Both the position numbers and the translations under genes were made by a program. A DNA stretch of 23,896 nucleotides from JBOFLO01 sp051657905. Its GTDB lineage: Bacteria; Patescibacteriota; Gracilibacteria; UBA1369. A model generated the notes under the pieces. The model ran no database searches, was not told the DNA's origin, and was given only the letters and a program-made list of their open reading frames with translations. The stretch lies in NCBI GenBank assembly GCA_051657905.1, contig JBOFLO010000017.1, positions 1 to 23,896 on the forward strand. The letters run 5' to 3'. Positions 10,001 through 14,242 of this stretch are shown here, one piece after another (positions within the stretch are counted from its first letter, which is position 1; each line of letters opens with the position of its first letter).

Positions 10001-10217
10001 CAAATGTAACTTTAATAGGCGCATTCACAGAAAATTCTTTTTCCGCTCCTTTTAATAAATATCCCTGAACACTCGGAACAGGCATCAGTGGATATCCGAC
10101 AATCGCCGTCACCACAATCGCTGAAAACAAAAATAAAATCACCAGCAAAGCCTTAAACCGGTCATCTTTGCGCCAGTCCTTCTCAGCCTTATTAGAGGCT
10201 TGTCCTTGAGTTGTCAT
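4005..10217 (-). CDS. Bacterial alpha-2-macroglobulin, membrane anchored, thioester type
   Basis: A 2070-residue protease-trap protein. A short cytoplasmic N-terminus is followed by one TM segment (about residues 24-46, LLVILFLFSAIVVTAIVGYP); there is no lipobox, so it is anchored by this helix rather than by lipid. Ig-like SbsA-type domains follow (IKVTFDQFMDQKSVEGAF near residue 70, and further copies to about 290). The MG2 signature YTDRPIYRPGQEVYFKG is near residue 740. The stretch VEAGMKGGGGGNDGQRG before FKDTAYFEG is the probable bait region. LPDNLTTWQVLALG marks the A2M domain. The thioester motif C1564-V-E-Q1567 is intact, followed by an alpha-helical thioester domain (GGFGFWSASEPNAYVTAYAL). 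The family forms a covalent thioester link to an attacking protease after bait cleavage. E. coli YfhM is 1653 residues, so this copy is long, mostly at the N-terminus. Confidence 0.95.
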   Translation of the reverse strand: MTTQGQASNKAEKDWRKDDRFKALLVILFLFSAIVVTAIVGYPLMPVPSVQGYLLKGAEKEFSVNAPIKVTFDQFMDQKSVEGAFKIEPALEGKFEWQGNTLNFLPARELQVGERFEVSVSREAKSLIQKNLGGEYRENFVVVESPEVAFFTPNNGSTEIGLDSKITMMFDRPMVQFTTIEEAAKQFPEFKIEPAVSGEFKWLGSTAVQFKPDALDPATKYKVTIPAGVTSIDGGSTEKEYISEFETAKPKVELLLSELGESFYSQDNAIKLQFNQKIDLASAKEKIKITHVDAAGAGTEIPYEIRYFNNNDFKKIIEWQEERVEMNSLEELQNELEEIGEDLKISATLDEEIPDQKELEKSLILIPKLESGKKYNIVVGSDLLGVKGNLGSLAEQGFTFETVGEFKVTGQQNPVNEGVDFYDMPILEFSNPVNLRSMGGKIVIEPVSEDKEAKMNLNLTSESSFSIDYPYLPSTKYKVVLKAGGKDIFGNELKEDYQFEFENPALPANLQLETTGDLTVLDGGQTALFYLKSANVFNADLALKKLSQAEFDTLYENGYVDYRRLPNADGSWQKATQKIELKFNENGYSQIDLDKTYGDLTPGFYLLQIDSPEWLNREGSRAMIKQAFVVSDSALAVKLAEKEMMIWATDLAKGEPLSGMQVRAYDQTRKIQLSGVTDENGLLKISLPEVTGNDYYREFTVIGERNSDLAFSHSTWSEGIAPWNFNIESEMFAPKYFGYVYTDRPIYRPGQEVYFKGIIRKTKDGLETGDANIFNLPDVKKVNVMATDGQGNTLLDKDIDLSANGTFDGKLQLGASGSGSFNITAKLVDAKGPEWANSFYQSFKVLEYRKPEYKLDLTADKEEYINGENAEVKVVSGYFFGAPMPDAQLKWTLKSNDYYFILPESLISKLNGTLGGSWFSFSDEGFFCYYGCVSQNQLISQGDIKADAKGEAIIKLPLNLEDKKLSQIYTLEVTVTDANNQSVSNRVSFPVHRGEIYLGVRNDNYVYQVGEKAEIEVLSVDTAGAIKGNVNVEASLFERKWNTVQRKNVDAAYYYENSYEDVLVEKKSVQTAADGLGKVEFEMKKGGAYKVEVSAGDGRGNTVKSSTGLYVTSGDFINWGVENNDRIELVADKMEYKAGETAKILIKSPFTGGKALLTVERDRVLESRIIDISSNSQTIEIPIKENYLPNVFVSVLILKGHDYEAGLIEPPAGEIDQREVAAFKVGYATLQVDTEGKKLNIDIKTDKAGYGPREKVKLTLNTADFNKRAVPAELSVAVVDESVLSLTENVTADLLNVFYRKRYLGVQLAHTLTKALSRVNVQVEAGMKGGGGGNDGQRGIFKDTAYFEGTVMTDASGNGFVEFELPDNLTTWQVLALGISDDRNGAAQSLVGSNKISFTVNKEVLVRPVLPRFLTTGDEMEISAIVHNYSGENRDVEVELVADNLEINSSSKQSVRINAEESKNVVWKIKVKEGEQSVIKMSARVKDSELMDGVDTTLAIKAASFPTNVSTATLIADQNQHIENVWLPKGLNQNQGVLKLSVAATLAGSVNQGLEYLVTFPYGCVEQISSSLLPNLAVKKLADSGKFPAIDAEKLRQNVEGGLQNLYAAQQANGGFGFWSASEPNAYVTAYALQAMVMAEKGGFTVDKAVRESAQKYLLGYINNNSLEQTGENVAYNQTASYKANSRAFILYVLSEIEAGDLGLSNNLYEKKDNLNLAGKIYLAMALQNLAGDDSAVAAKIDQLKKDVENMAIQSPRGVSFEEKMPEYGLLDSNNRTTGLALQMLNRVDVDNPLIPKLIEHLLMEKQGGHFNSTQETAVVLIALTEYLEKTGELNGAFEASVKINGQEVLNQKFSSENILEIVEKEIKLSDLLGDNLDNEISASKSGEGRMYFDLNMEYYLPLEAVKAMDQGLQVSQQYFQVDDKEEKNPLAEAKVGENLRAKMTLIVPQDSHFVMIEDFLPAGLEGVDFNLKTSEQILQDEMEEENYWGMPTCENGLCKQGNWYFSHSEVRDDRMMYFADFLPKGVYEIEYFVRSTSVGEFADLPALAQETYFPEVFGRSEAKEFKVTQ

Positions 10218-10227
10218 TTTTTATTTG

Positions 10228-10233
10228 ATTATA
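10228..10233 (-). promoter_or_regulatory. Consensus -10 box for the macroglobulin gene; probable very short leader
   Basis: Minus-strand TATAAT at 10233-10228 ends 10 nt before the ATG at 10217. The transcript would therefore start at, or within a few bases of, the start codon, giving a leaderless or nearly leaderless mRNA. I see no convincing -35 at 16-18 bp. No Shine-Dalgarno is present, which agrees with a leaderless start. The stretch is AT-rich, so a chance match is possible. Confidence 0.4.
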
Positions 10234-10280
10234 ATTTGCTCCAATTCTACTCACTTAGGAGCTAATCGTCCAATTATAAT

Positions 10281-11216
10281 CTACTTCCAAAATCCATTTT
10301 TCCCTTTCAGGTTCACGCCACCTTCTTTAGCTAACTCTTGAAACAACATTCTTTCCTTCTTGGAAATTTTGGTCGGAATATTCACATTAATTTTCACATA
10401 ATGATCGCCCTTATCCTCACTATGTAATTTTTTAATTCCATAATTTTTCAATTTGAAAATTTTCCCCGGTTGGGTCCCCGCCGGAATTTTCAAAACAACT
10501 TCTTCCTGAATAGTCTTAACTTTAATTTCATCCCCCAGCACTGCCTGCAATAAATTCAAGCCAATCTGACTATGCACATCCGCACCATTTCTCACAAATT
10601 CCTTATGTGGAATTATTCTAATATGCACATACAAATCCCCCTGCGGTCCGCCATTCACCCCCGGCTCCCCCTTGCCAGTTAACCTGACAATAGAGTCATT
10701 ATCCACTCCCGCCGGAATCTTCACTTTCAAATGCTCTTCTTTTCTCTCACCACTCAAATTAGGTCTAGTCACCATCAATTCTTTTTCTGTACCAAAAGCC
10801 GCATCTTCAAAACTAATTCTCAATTCAAATTCCAAATTCCGCCCTTTGCGCGGAGCATTTCTATTATTTCCAAATCCAGTAAAAAACGCTTCAAAAATAT
10901 CCGAAAAACCCTGCCCATTTCCTTCAAACCCATTAAAATCATAACTCCCGCCAGAAAACCCACCCCCAAATCCTCCTCCACCGCTCCCACCAAAGTTCGC
11001 TCCCGCTTCTCCAAACTGATCATAAGCCGCTCTTTTTTGCGCATCACCAAGAGTCTCATAAGCTTTATTAATTTCTTTGAATTGCTCTTCAGCAGCCTTG
11101 TCACCCTTATGTTTATCAGGATGCATATCCATCGCCTTACGACGATAAGCTTTCTTAATTTCCGCATCAGTAGCACCTTTCGCTACTCCCAAAATTTCAT
11201 AAAAATCCTTAGCCAT
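10281..11216 (-). CDS. DnaJ/CbpA-type Hsp40 co-chaperone lacking the zinc finger
   Basis: A 311-residue J-protein that should stimulate the ATPase of DnaK and deliver unfolded clients. The J domain spans residues 1-65 with the invariant HPD at 32-34 (MDMHPDKHKGD). A Gly/Phe-rich linker runs from about 68 to 110 (GGGGFGGGFSGGSYDFNGF). Two C-terminal beta domains follow (IPAGVDNDSIVRLTGKGEPG and VVLKIPAGTQPGKIFKLK). No cysteine is present anywhere, so the four CxxCxGxG repeats of type I DnaJ are absent; the layout and length match type II CbpA-like proteins. I set the start at the ATG at 11216, where the J domain begins; an upstream start at 11258 would add 14 unsupported residues. It is the only gene in the window ending in TAG. 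It lies 63 nt upstream of the macroglobulin gene on the same strand. Confidence 0.93.
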   Translation of the reverse strand: MAKDFYEILGVAKGATDAEIKKAYRRKAMDMHPDKHKGDKAAEEQFKEINKAYETLGDAQKRAAYDQFGEAGANFGGSGGGGFGGGFSGGSYDFNGFEGNGQGFSDIFEAFFTGFGNNRNAPRKGRNLEFELRISFEDAAFGTEKELMVTRPNLSGERKEEHLKVKIPAGVDNDSIVRLTGKGEPGVNGGPQGDLYVHIRIIPHKEFVRNGADVHSQIGLNLLQAVLGDEIKVKTIQEEVVLKIPAGTQPGKIFKLKNYGIKKLHSEDKGDHYVKINVNIPTKISKKERMLFQELAKEGGVNLKGKNGFWK

Positions 11217-11310
11217 TTGTAGAAAGTTATTTCCTAAATATCTTTGGAAAACTGGCACTTAATTTATCAAATTGCTAAATTCAAAACAAGCTGATCGTTT
11301 TTAATTTATA

Positions 11311-11337
11311 TTGTCAAAAAACCGCACTTCCTATAAA
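11311..11337 (+). promoter_or_regulatory. Candidate promoter for the tRNA-Val/tRNA-Glu/queD unit
   Basis: TTGTCA (11311-11316) and TATAAA (11332-11337) are separated by 15 bp, short of the ideal 17. Transcription would start about 8-10 nt before the mature 5' end of tRNA-Val at 11353, a normal distance for tRNA genes. It lies in the divergent gap with the DnaJ-like gene. Confidence 0.35.
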
Positions 11338-11352
11338 TTCCATTTGCTTAAT

Positions 11353-11428
11353 GCAGCCATAGCTCAGTTGGTAGAGCGCCTCGTTGACGTCGAGGAGGTC
11401 AGAGGTTCGAATCCTCTTGGCTGCACCA
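11353..11428 (+). tRNA. tRNA-Val(GAC), CCA encoded
   Basis: A 76-nt cloverleaf. The acceptor stem is GCAGCCA/TGGCTGC. The D arm contains GCTCAGTTGGTAGAGC. The anticodon stem CCTCG/CGAGG encloses loop TTGACGT, with anticodon GAC after U33. The T arm is AGAGG-TTCGAAT-CCTCT, and the gene ends in ACCA. It decodes GUC and GUU. It sits 10 nt upstream of tRNA-Glu. Confidence 0.96.
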
Positions 11429-11438
11429 GAAAAATTAC

Positions 11439-11513
11439 GGCCCTATCGTCTAGCGGCTAGGACATCACCTTCTCAAGGTGTAAACAGGGGTTCGATTCCC
11501 CTTAGGGCTACCA
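11439..11513 (+). tRNA. tRNA-Glu(CTC), CCA encoded
   Basis: A 75-nt cloverleaf. The acceptor stem GGCCCTA pairs with TAGGGCT, with a G-U closing pair. The D arm has TCGTCTAGCGGCTAGGAC, typical of bacterial tRNA-Glu. Loop TTCTCAA gives anticodon CTC, and the T arm is AGGGG-TTCGATT-CCCCT, followed by ACCA. The outermost anticodon-stem pair is a T-T mismatch. CTC reads GAG only, so a TTC isoacceptor should exist elsewhere. The queD start codon follows 8 nt later. Confidence 0.95.
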
Positions 11514-11521
11514 AAATATTT

Positions 11522-11965
11522 ATGAAAATCTCTAAACGCATTGAATGGTGCATGGGCCATCGCCTGGCCAACCACAACGGCAAATGCCGCAATCTCCACG
11601 GTCATCAGTATATTTTAGAAGTAACTATTGAAGGCGAACTTAATCATACAGCCGGAAATTCCGCTGAAGGAATGCTGGTCGACTTTTCTGATTTAAAAAC
11701 TCTCTTAGAAAAAAAAGTTCACGACCCCTGCGACCACGCTTTTATGCTAGCCGAATCTGATCAATTAATGATAAATTTCTACACCGCCCAACCCGATTTA
11801 AAACACCTCATCGTCCCATTCCCCACCACCGCCGAAAACATCGCCCAATGGATTTTCAACAACCTATCCCCCGAAATCCCAAAACTCTCCCCACCCCTCA
11901 AACTAACCTCCGTCCAACTCTGGGAAACCCCCTTCAACTCCGCTTTAATTACCTCTGCTTCCTAA
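11522..11965 (+). CDS. queD: 6-carboxy-5,6,7,8-tetrahydropterin synthase / 6-pyruvoyl-tetrahydropterin synthase family (QueD-like)
   Basis: A 147-residue T-fold enzyme. QueD converts 7,8-dihydroneopterin triphosphate to 6-carboxytetrahydropterin, the second step towards preQ0 and queuosine. Zinc ligands H13, H26 and H28 are visible in GHRL and LHGHQY, with the catalytic cysteine C22 in GKCRNLHGH. D71-H72 (CDHAFML) supplies the catalytic Asp/His pair. GMLVDFSDLK is the conserved central motif, PTTAENIA the pterin-contact region, and WETP the C-terminal glutamate motif. The start is the ATG 8 nt after the tRNA-Glu CCA, leaving no room for a Shine-Dalgarno; an upstream in-frame start would lie inside the tRNAs. 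The gene is probably transcribed with the tRNAs. Other queuosine genes are not in the window, so a pterin role other than queuosine remains possible. Confidence 0.88.
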   Translation: MKISKRIEWCMGHRLANHNGKCRNLHGHQYILEVTIEGELNHTAGNSAEGMLVDFSDLKTLLEKKVHDPCDHAFMLAESDQLMINFYTAQPDLKHLIVPFPTTAENIAQWIFNNLSPEIPKLSPPLKLTSVQLWETPFNSALITSAS

Positions 11966-11971
11966 CCCTTC

Positions 11972-12123
11972 GGAAAAAGAGCCAGCAATTCTAAACTCTG
12001 GGGAAATATTTTCCTTTTTCAAAAAATAAAAAGTACAAAGTAAAACCTCGCTTCTTGAAACGAACCTTTTTTGAAAAAGGAAAATATTTCCCCAGAGTGA
12101 GCAAATGATTTGCTCTTTTTTCC
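11972..12123. repeat. Nested palindromic element, copy 1
   Basis: The core is a perfect 32-bp inverted repeat, 11995-12026 (begins ACTCTGGGGAAATATTTTCC) and 12067-12098, around a 40-nt loop. Outer arms GGAAAAAGAGC (11972-11982) and GCTCTTTTTTCC (12112-12123) pair less perfectly, making a nested structure of about 150 bp. The loop starts TAAAAAGTA, as in copy 2 at 12758-12960. It carries no transposase and lies between queD and a small membrane-protein gene. It could be a MITE- or REP-like repeat, a bidirectional terminator, or both. Confidence 0.85.
12099..12121 (+). terminator. Candidate rho-independent terminator after queD
   Basis: GAGCAAAT-G-ATTTGCTC (12099-12115) is a perfect 8-bp palindrome around one base, so the loop in RNA would open by a pair or two. 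It is followed by a run of six T (12116-12121). It lies immediately outside the right core arm of palindromic element copy 1 and would end the tRNA-queD transcript. Confidence 0.5.
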
Positions 12124-12137
12124 CCAAGCCGTATAAT
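12110..12137 (+). promoter_or_regulatory. Candidate promoter for the small membrane-protein gene
   Basis: A perfect TATAAT (12132-12137) lies 28 nt before the ATG at 12166. TTGCTC at 12110-12115, 16 bp upstream, is a weak -35 (TTG matches) and is part of the hairpin that closes palindromic element copy 1. Promoter and terminator sequences therefore overlap. Confidence 0.5.
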
Positions 12138-12165
12138 ACAAACATAAAATAAAAATATCTTTTCA

Positions 12166-12741
12166 ATGGACTTAAAGCTTTCATGGGATCTCTTCGTCAT
12201 CGTTTTCTTTGCCATTGTTGCGGCCTACAGTTTTATTATTGGTCGTAAGGAAACTTTAAAAATCATCATCGCTACTTACATCGGTACTCTTTGCGCCGAT
12301 GGTCTTGGTAATATTTTTCAGGGCGCACTTCAAACCAGCCCATCCCTCCCACGTATGCTCGAATTCATGGGCTTTTCCGGCGGTGTTTTCCAATTTTCCT
12401 CTGTATTCAAAATCCTTTTATTCATTGCCATTATAGTAGTCCTGACTATTTGGGGAGATTACGAAGTTGAAGATCCTAGCAATGAAAATGCCTTTATCAG
12501 CCTCGCCATACTCACTCTACTTTCTGTTTTAAGCTGTGGATTAATTCTCAGCACTATTATAGTCTTCGCCAACGGCGGAAGTTTAATCGGCGGAACAGCC
12601 TCCATCACCCCAGCCTTCGCCAACGTTTACGAACAATCCCGCTTAGTTAAAAATCTCCTAGACTGGCACGACGCCTGGTTCGCCCTCCCCGGCCTAGCCT
12701 TCGTAGTAATCAGCATCTTCCAACGCAACCGAGGCGAATAA
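12166..12741 (+). CDS. Small polytopic membrane protein of unknown function
   Basis: A 191-residue protein with about five hydrophobic segments: near residues 8-26 (LFVIVFFAIVAAYSFIIG), 32-50, 78-100 (ILLFIAIIVVLTIW), 110-137 (ISLAILTLLSVLSCGLILST) and 166-183 (AWFALPGLAFVVISIF). It ends in a basic QRNRGE tail. The N-terminal pattern faintly recalls CvpA-type proteins, but not enough to name it. The first half uses mixed codons while the last ~50 codons are strongly C-ending. The ATG follows a TATAAT box with a leader of about 20 nt and no Shine-Dalgarno. It is flanked on both sides by related palindromic elements, which isolate it as its own transcription unit. Confidence 0.8.
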   Translation: MDLKLSWDLFVIVFFAIVAAYSFIIGRKETLKIIIATYIGTLCADGLGNIFQGALQTSPSLPRMLEFMGFSGGVFQFSSVFKILLFIAIIVVLTIWGDYEVEDPSNENAFISLAILTLLSVLSCGLILSTIIVFANGGSLIGGTASITPAFANVYEQSRLVKNLLDWHDAWFALPGLAFVVISIFQRNRGE

Positions 12742-12757
12742 ACTCCCTCTCTTCTAA

Positions 12758-12960
12758 AGGTAACATCGGAAAAATTCCAACCAATTTTAAAAACCCTGCT
12801 TCTACGAAACTCTGGGGGTAATTTTTCTTTTTCAAAAATAAAAAGTAAAAATTTAAACAAAGCCCCTACGGTAAGCCTTTTTGAAAAAGTAAAATTACCC
12901 CCAGAGTTTGAGAGAAACTGGTTTTTTAAAATTGTCTTGAAATTTACAAGGATGTTACCT
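12758..12960. repeat. Nested palindromic element, copy 2
   Basis: The core arms are 12807-12838 (begins AAACTCTGGGGGTAATTTTT) and 12878-12909: 32 bp with one mismatch around a 39-nt loop beginning TAAAAAGTA. Outer arms add AGGTAACATC (12758-12767) with GATGTTACCT (12951-12960), and CAATTTTAAAAACC with GGTTTTTTAAAATTG. The whole unit is a nested, imperfect palindrome of about 203 bp that fills most of the 238-bp gap between the membrane-protein gene and tRNA-Lys. It shares core sequence and layout with copy 1. Confidence 0.85.
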
Positions 12961-12965
12961 AAAAT
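12937..12965 (+). promoter_or_regulatory. Candidate promoter for tRNA-Lys
   Basis: TTGAAA (12937-12942) and TAAAAT (12960-12965) are 17 bp apart, each matching 5 of 6 consensus bases. Transcription would start near 12972, just before the mature tRNA at 12980. The -35 and spacer lie inside the right outer arm of palindromic element copy 2. Confidence 0.6.
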
Positions 12966-12979
12966 AAGCGGGCATTTGT

Positions 12980-13055
12980 GGGTTATTAGCTCAGTTGGTA
13001 GAGCGGCTCCCTTTTAAGGAGAAGGTCGCTGGTTCAAATCCAGCATAACCCACCA
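12980..13055 (+). tRNA. tRNA-Lys(TTT), CCA encoded
   Basis: A 76-nt cloverleaf. The acceptor stem is GGGTTAT/ATAACCC. The D arm contains GCTCAGTTGGTAGAGC. Loop CTTTTAA gives anticodon TTT. The T arm is GCTGG-TTCAAAT-CCAGC, followed by ACCA. The outer anticodon-stem pair is a G-A mismatch. It decodes AAA and AAG. Confidence 0.95.
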
Positions 13056-13109
13056 AATAAAAATTCCACTATCAAAACTAAATTTTCATCAAATAGAATT
13101 TTCGCCTTC

Positions 13110-13565
13110 TTGCTCTTTTGCTTGAGCCTGACTCTTTTTGGTTGCTCACCTTTTAACTTACCTGGAAATCCAAAACCAACTGAAGAGCCAACTATTTACA
13201 CTGAATTCTCCGAATCTTTCCAATTAAAAATCGGCCAGTCCGCAGCCCTGCCAGAAGCGGATTTAATCATTTTCCCAACAGAAGTTTTAGAAGATAGTCG
13301 TTGCCCCAGCGCCCCCATCGAATACGCCCCCGACTGCTACTGGTCAGGCCAAGTTCGTTTGCTTTTACAAATCAAATCCGACGATACATATATTGAGAAT
13401 TTAGAAGTGAGCGATATCAGCCCTTCTAATTATCAAGATTTTCAAATAATTTTAGAAGATGTTCAGCCACCTTCCTTGGTAACCAAAAATTCCTCCGGAG
13501 AAATTCTAAAGGTTAATATCAAACCCTCCGATTACCAATTCACTTTAAAGTTCGAAAAACTTTAA
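13110..13565 (+). CDS. Small secreted lipoprotein; start codon uncertain
   Basis: A lipoprotein of about 150 residues. A hydrophobic signal segment runs into the lipobox LFGC, so the mature protein should be lipidated on Cys and face outward. The mature part has GQSAALPEADLIIFPTEVLE then DSRCP and CYWSGQVRLLLQI. This resembles a widespread small lipoprotein or periplasmic domain in which two cysteines (C-P...C-W-x-G) probably form a disulfide; its function is unknown. The given start is TTG at 13110, the only conventional start in frame, but it leaves a signal with no positive charge. The frame is open upstream and reads IKTKFSSNRIFAFLLF, a much better n-region, with only ATC (13071) or ATT (13098) available as starts. 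It begins just after tRNA-Lys and may be cotranscribed with it. Confidence 0.7.
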   Translation: MLFCLSLTLFGCSPFNLPGNPKPTEEPTIYTEFSESFQLKIGQSAALPEADLIIFPTEVLEDSRCPSAPIEYAPDCYWSGQVRLLLQIKSDDTYIENLEVSDISPSNYQDFQIILEDVQPPSLVTKNSSGEILKVNIKPSDYQFTLKFEKL

Positions 13566-13667
13566 ATTTCTTTTCTTAAATTCGATCATGCGTAGCTCTC
13601 AAATATGGAATTTTAAAACTTCCTCAATATTTCGCTAGTTCTTTCAACATTTTATCTGACTAATCAC

Positions 13668-13696
13668 TTGATTATCCAAAACCCACCAAGCATAAT
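13668..13696 (+). promoter_or_regulatory. Candidate promoter for the HTH gene
   Basis: TTGATT (13668-13673) and CATAAT (13691-13696) with 17-bp spacing; the -10 matches 5 of 6. The start would be near 13703, giving a leader of about 36 nt before the ATG at 13739. No Shine-Dalgarno is present. Confidence 0.4.
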
Positions 13697-13738
13697 AAGC
13701 CCGCAAAAGATTAGTATATTCATTAAACCAATAGCTCC

Positions 13739-14194
13739 ATGGCGGAAACTTTATACTCCATTCAAGAAGCAGCGGCCTTCGCCGGAAAATCTGTTCAAAC
13801 CATTCGCCGAGCTCTTAAGACTAAAAAGTTAACCGCAAAAAAACAACGCACGCCACAAGGATTCAATTATCTAATTCACGAAGAATCATTGGTGTCTTTT
13901 TACAAATTGGCCAATACAACTCGCCAACATAAATCCATCAAATCCGAACCGGAAGTAACTTTATCCGAAGCAACTCAAACCTCTCTGGTTCAGGAATATG
14001 TAACTAAAGATGAATTGGGAGAACAGAAAAGAAATATTGATAAGTTAATGGATGAAAATCGCAAAGACAAAGAAACTTTCATGCGTTTCGTCAAAGTTTT
14101 CCAAGATCGTTTCACAGCTTTGGAAAATCAGGTGAAATTATTGGGTGAACCTGGAAAAAATAAAAAGTGGTATCACTTCTGGAAAAAAGCTTAA
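13739..14194 (+). CDS. Helix-turn-helix (MerR/excisionase-like) DNA-binding protein with coiled coil
   Basis: A 151-residue protein. Residues 4-58 (YSIQEAAAFAGKSVQTIRRA, then PQGFNYLIHEESLVSFY) form a winged helix-turn-helix of the MerR/HTH_17 type found in excisionases and small regulators. A polar linker follows. From about residue 85 to 135 there is a heptad-rich stretch (LGEQKRNIDKLMDENRKDKE and further) likely to be a dimerising coiled coil, and the protein ends in a basic-aromatic KKWYHFWKKA tail. No ligand-binding domain is visible. It lies 48 nt upstream of the PBP gene in the same direction, so it may regulate or be cotranscribed with it; the target is unknown. Confidence 0.82.
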   Translation: MAETLYSIQEAAAFAGKSVQTIRRALKTKKLTAKKQRTPQGFNYLIHEESLVSFYKLANTTRQHKSIKSEPEVTLSEATQTSLVQEYVTKDELGEQKRNIDKLMDENRKDKETFMRFVKVFQDRFTALENQVKLLGEPGKNKKWYHFWKKA

Positions 14195-14242
14195 TCGAAT
14201 TCCATCATTTCTAAAAAATCAAAAAAATCCTCCATTCTTAAA

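Noticed and set aside
4005..10217. UGA-as-glycine genetic code, as in Gracilibacteria.
   Set aside because: Very long genes including this one read through with no in-frame TGA, so the standard bacterial code explains the window.
10731..11222. Plus-strand open frame of 163 codons opposite the DnaJ-like gene, and many others opposite the macroglobulin gene.
   Set aside because: These are antisense shadows rich in Ile, Phe, Ser and His with no recognisable domain; the minus-strand genes carry clear family motifs.
11384..11521. N-terminal extension of queD by 46 residues into the tRNA genes.
   Set aside because: The extension is simply translated tRNA-Val and tRNA-Glu; the enzyme family begins at the ATG at 11522.
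11972..12960. The palindromic pair as an insertion-sequence remnant or composite transposon around the membrane-protein gene.
   Set aside because: No transposase, no recognisable IS ends and no visible target duplications; each copy is itself a complete palindrome rather than one end of an element.
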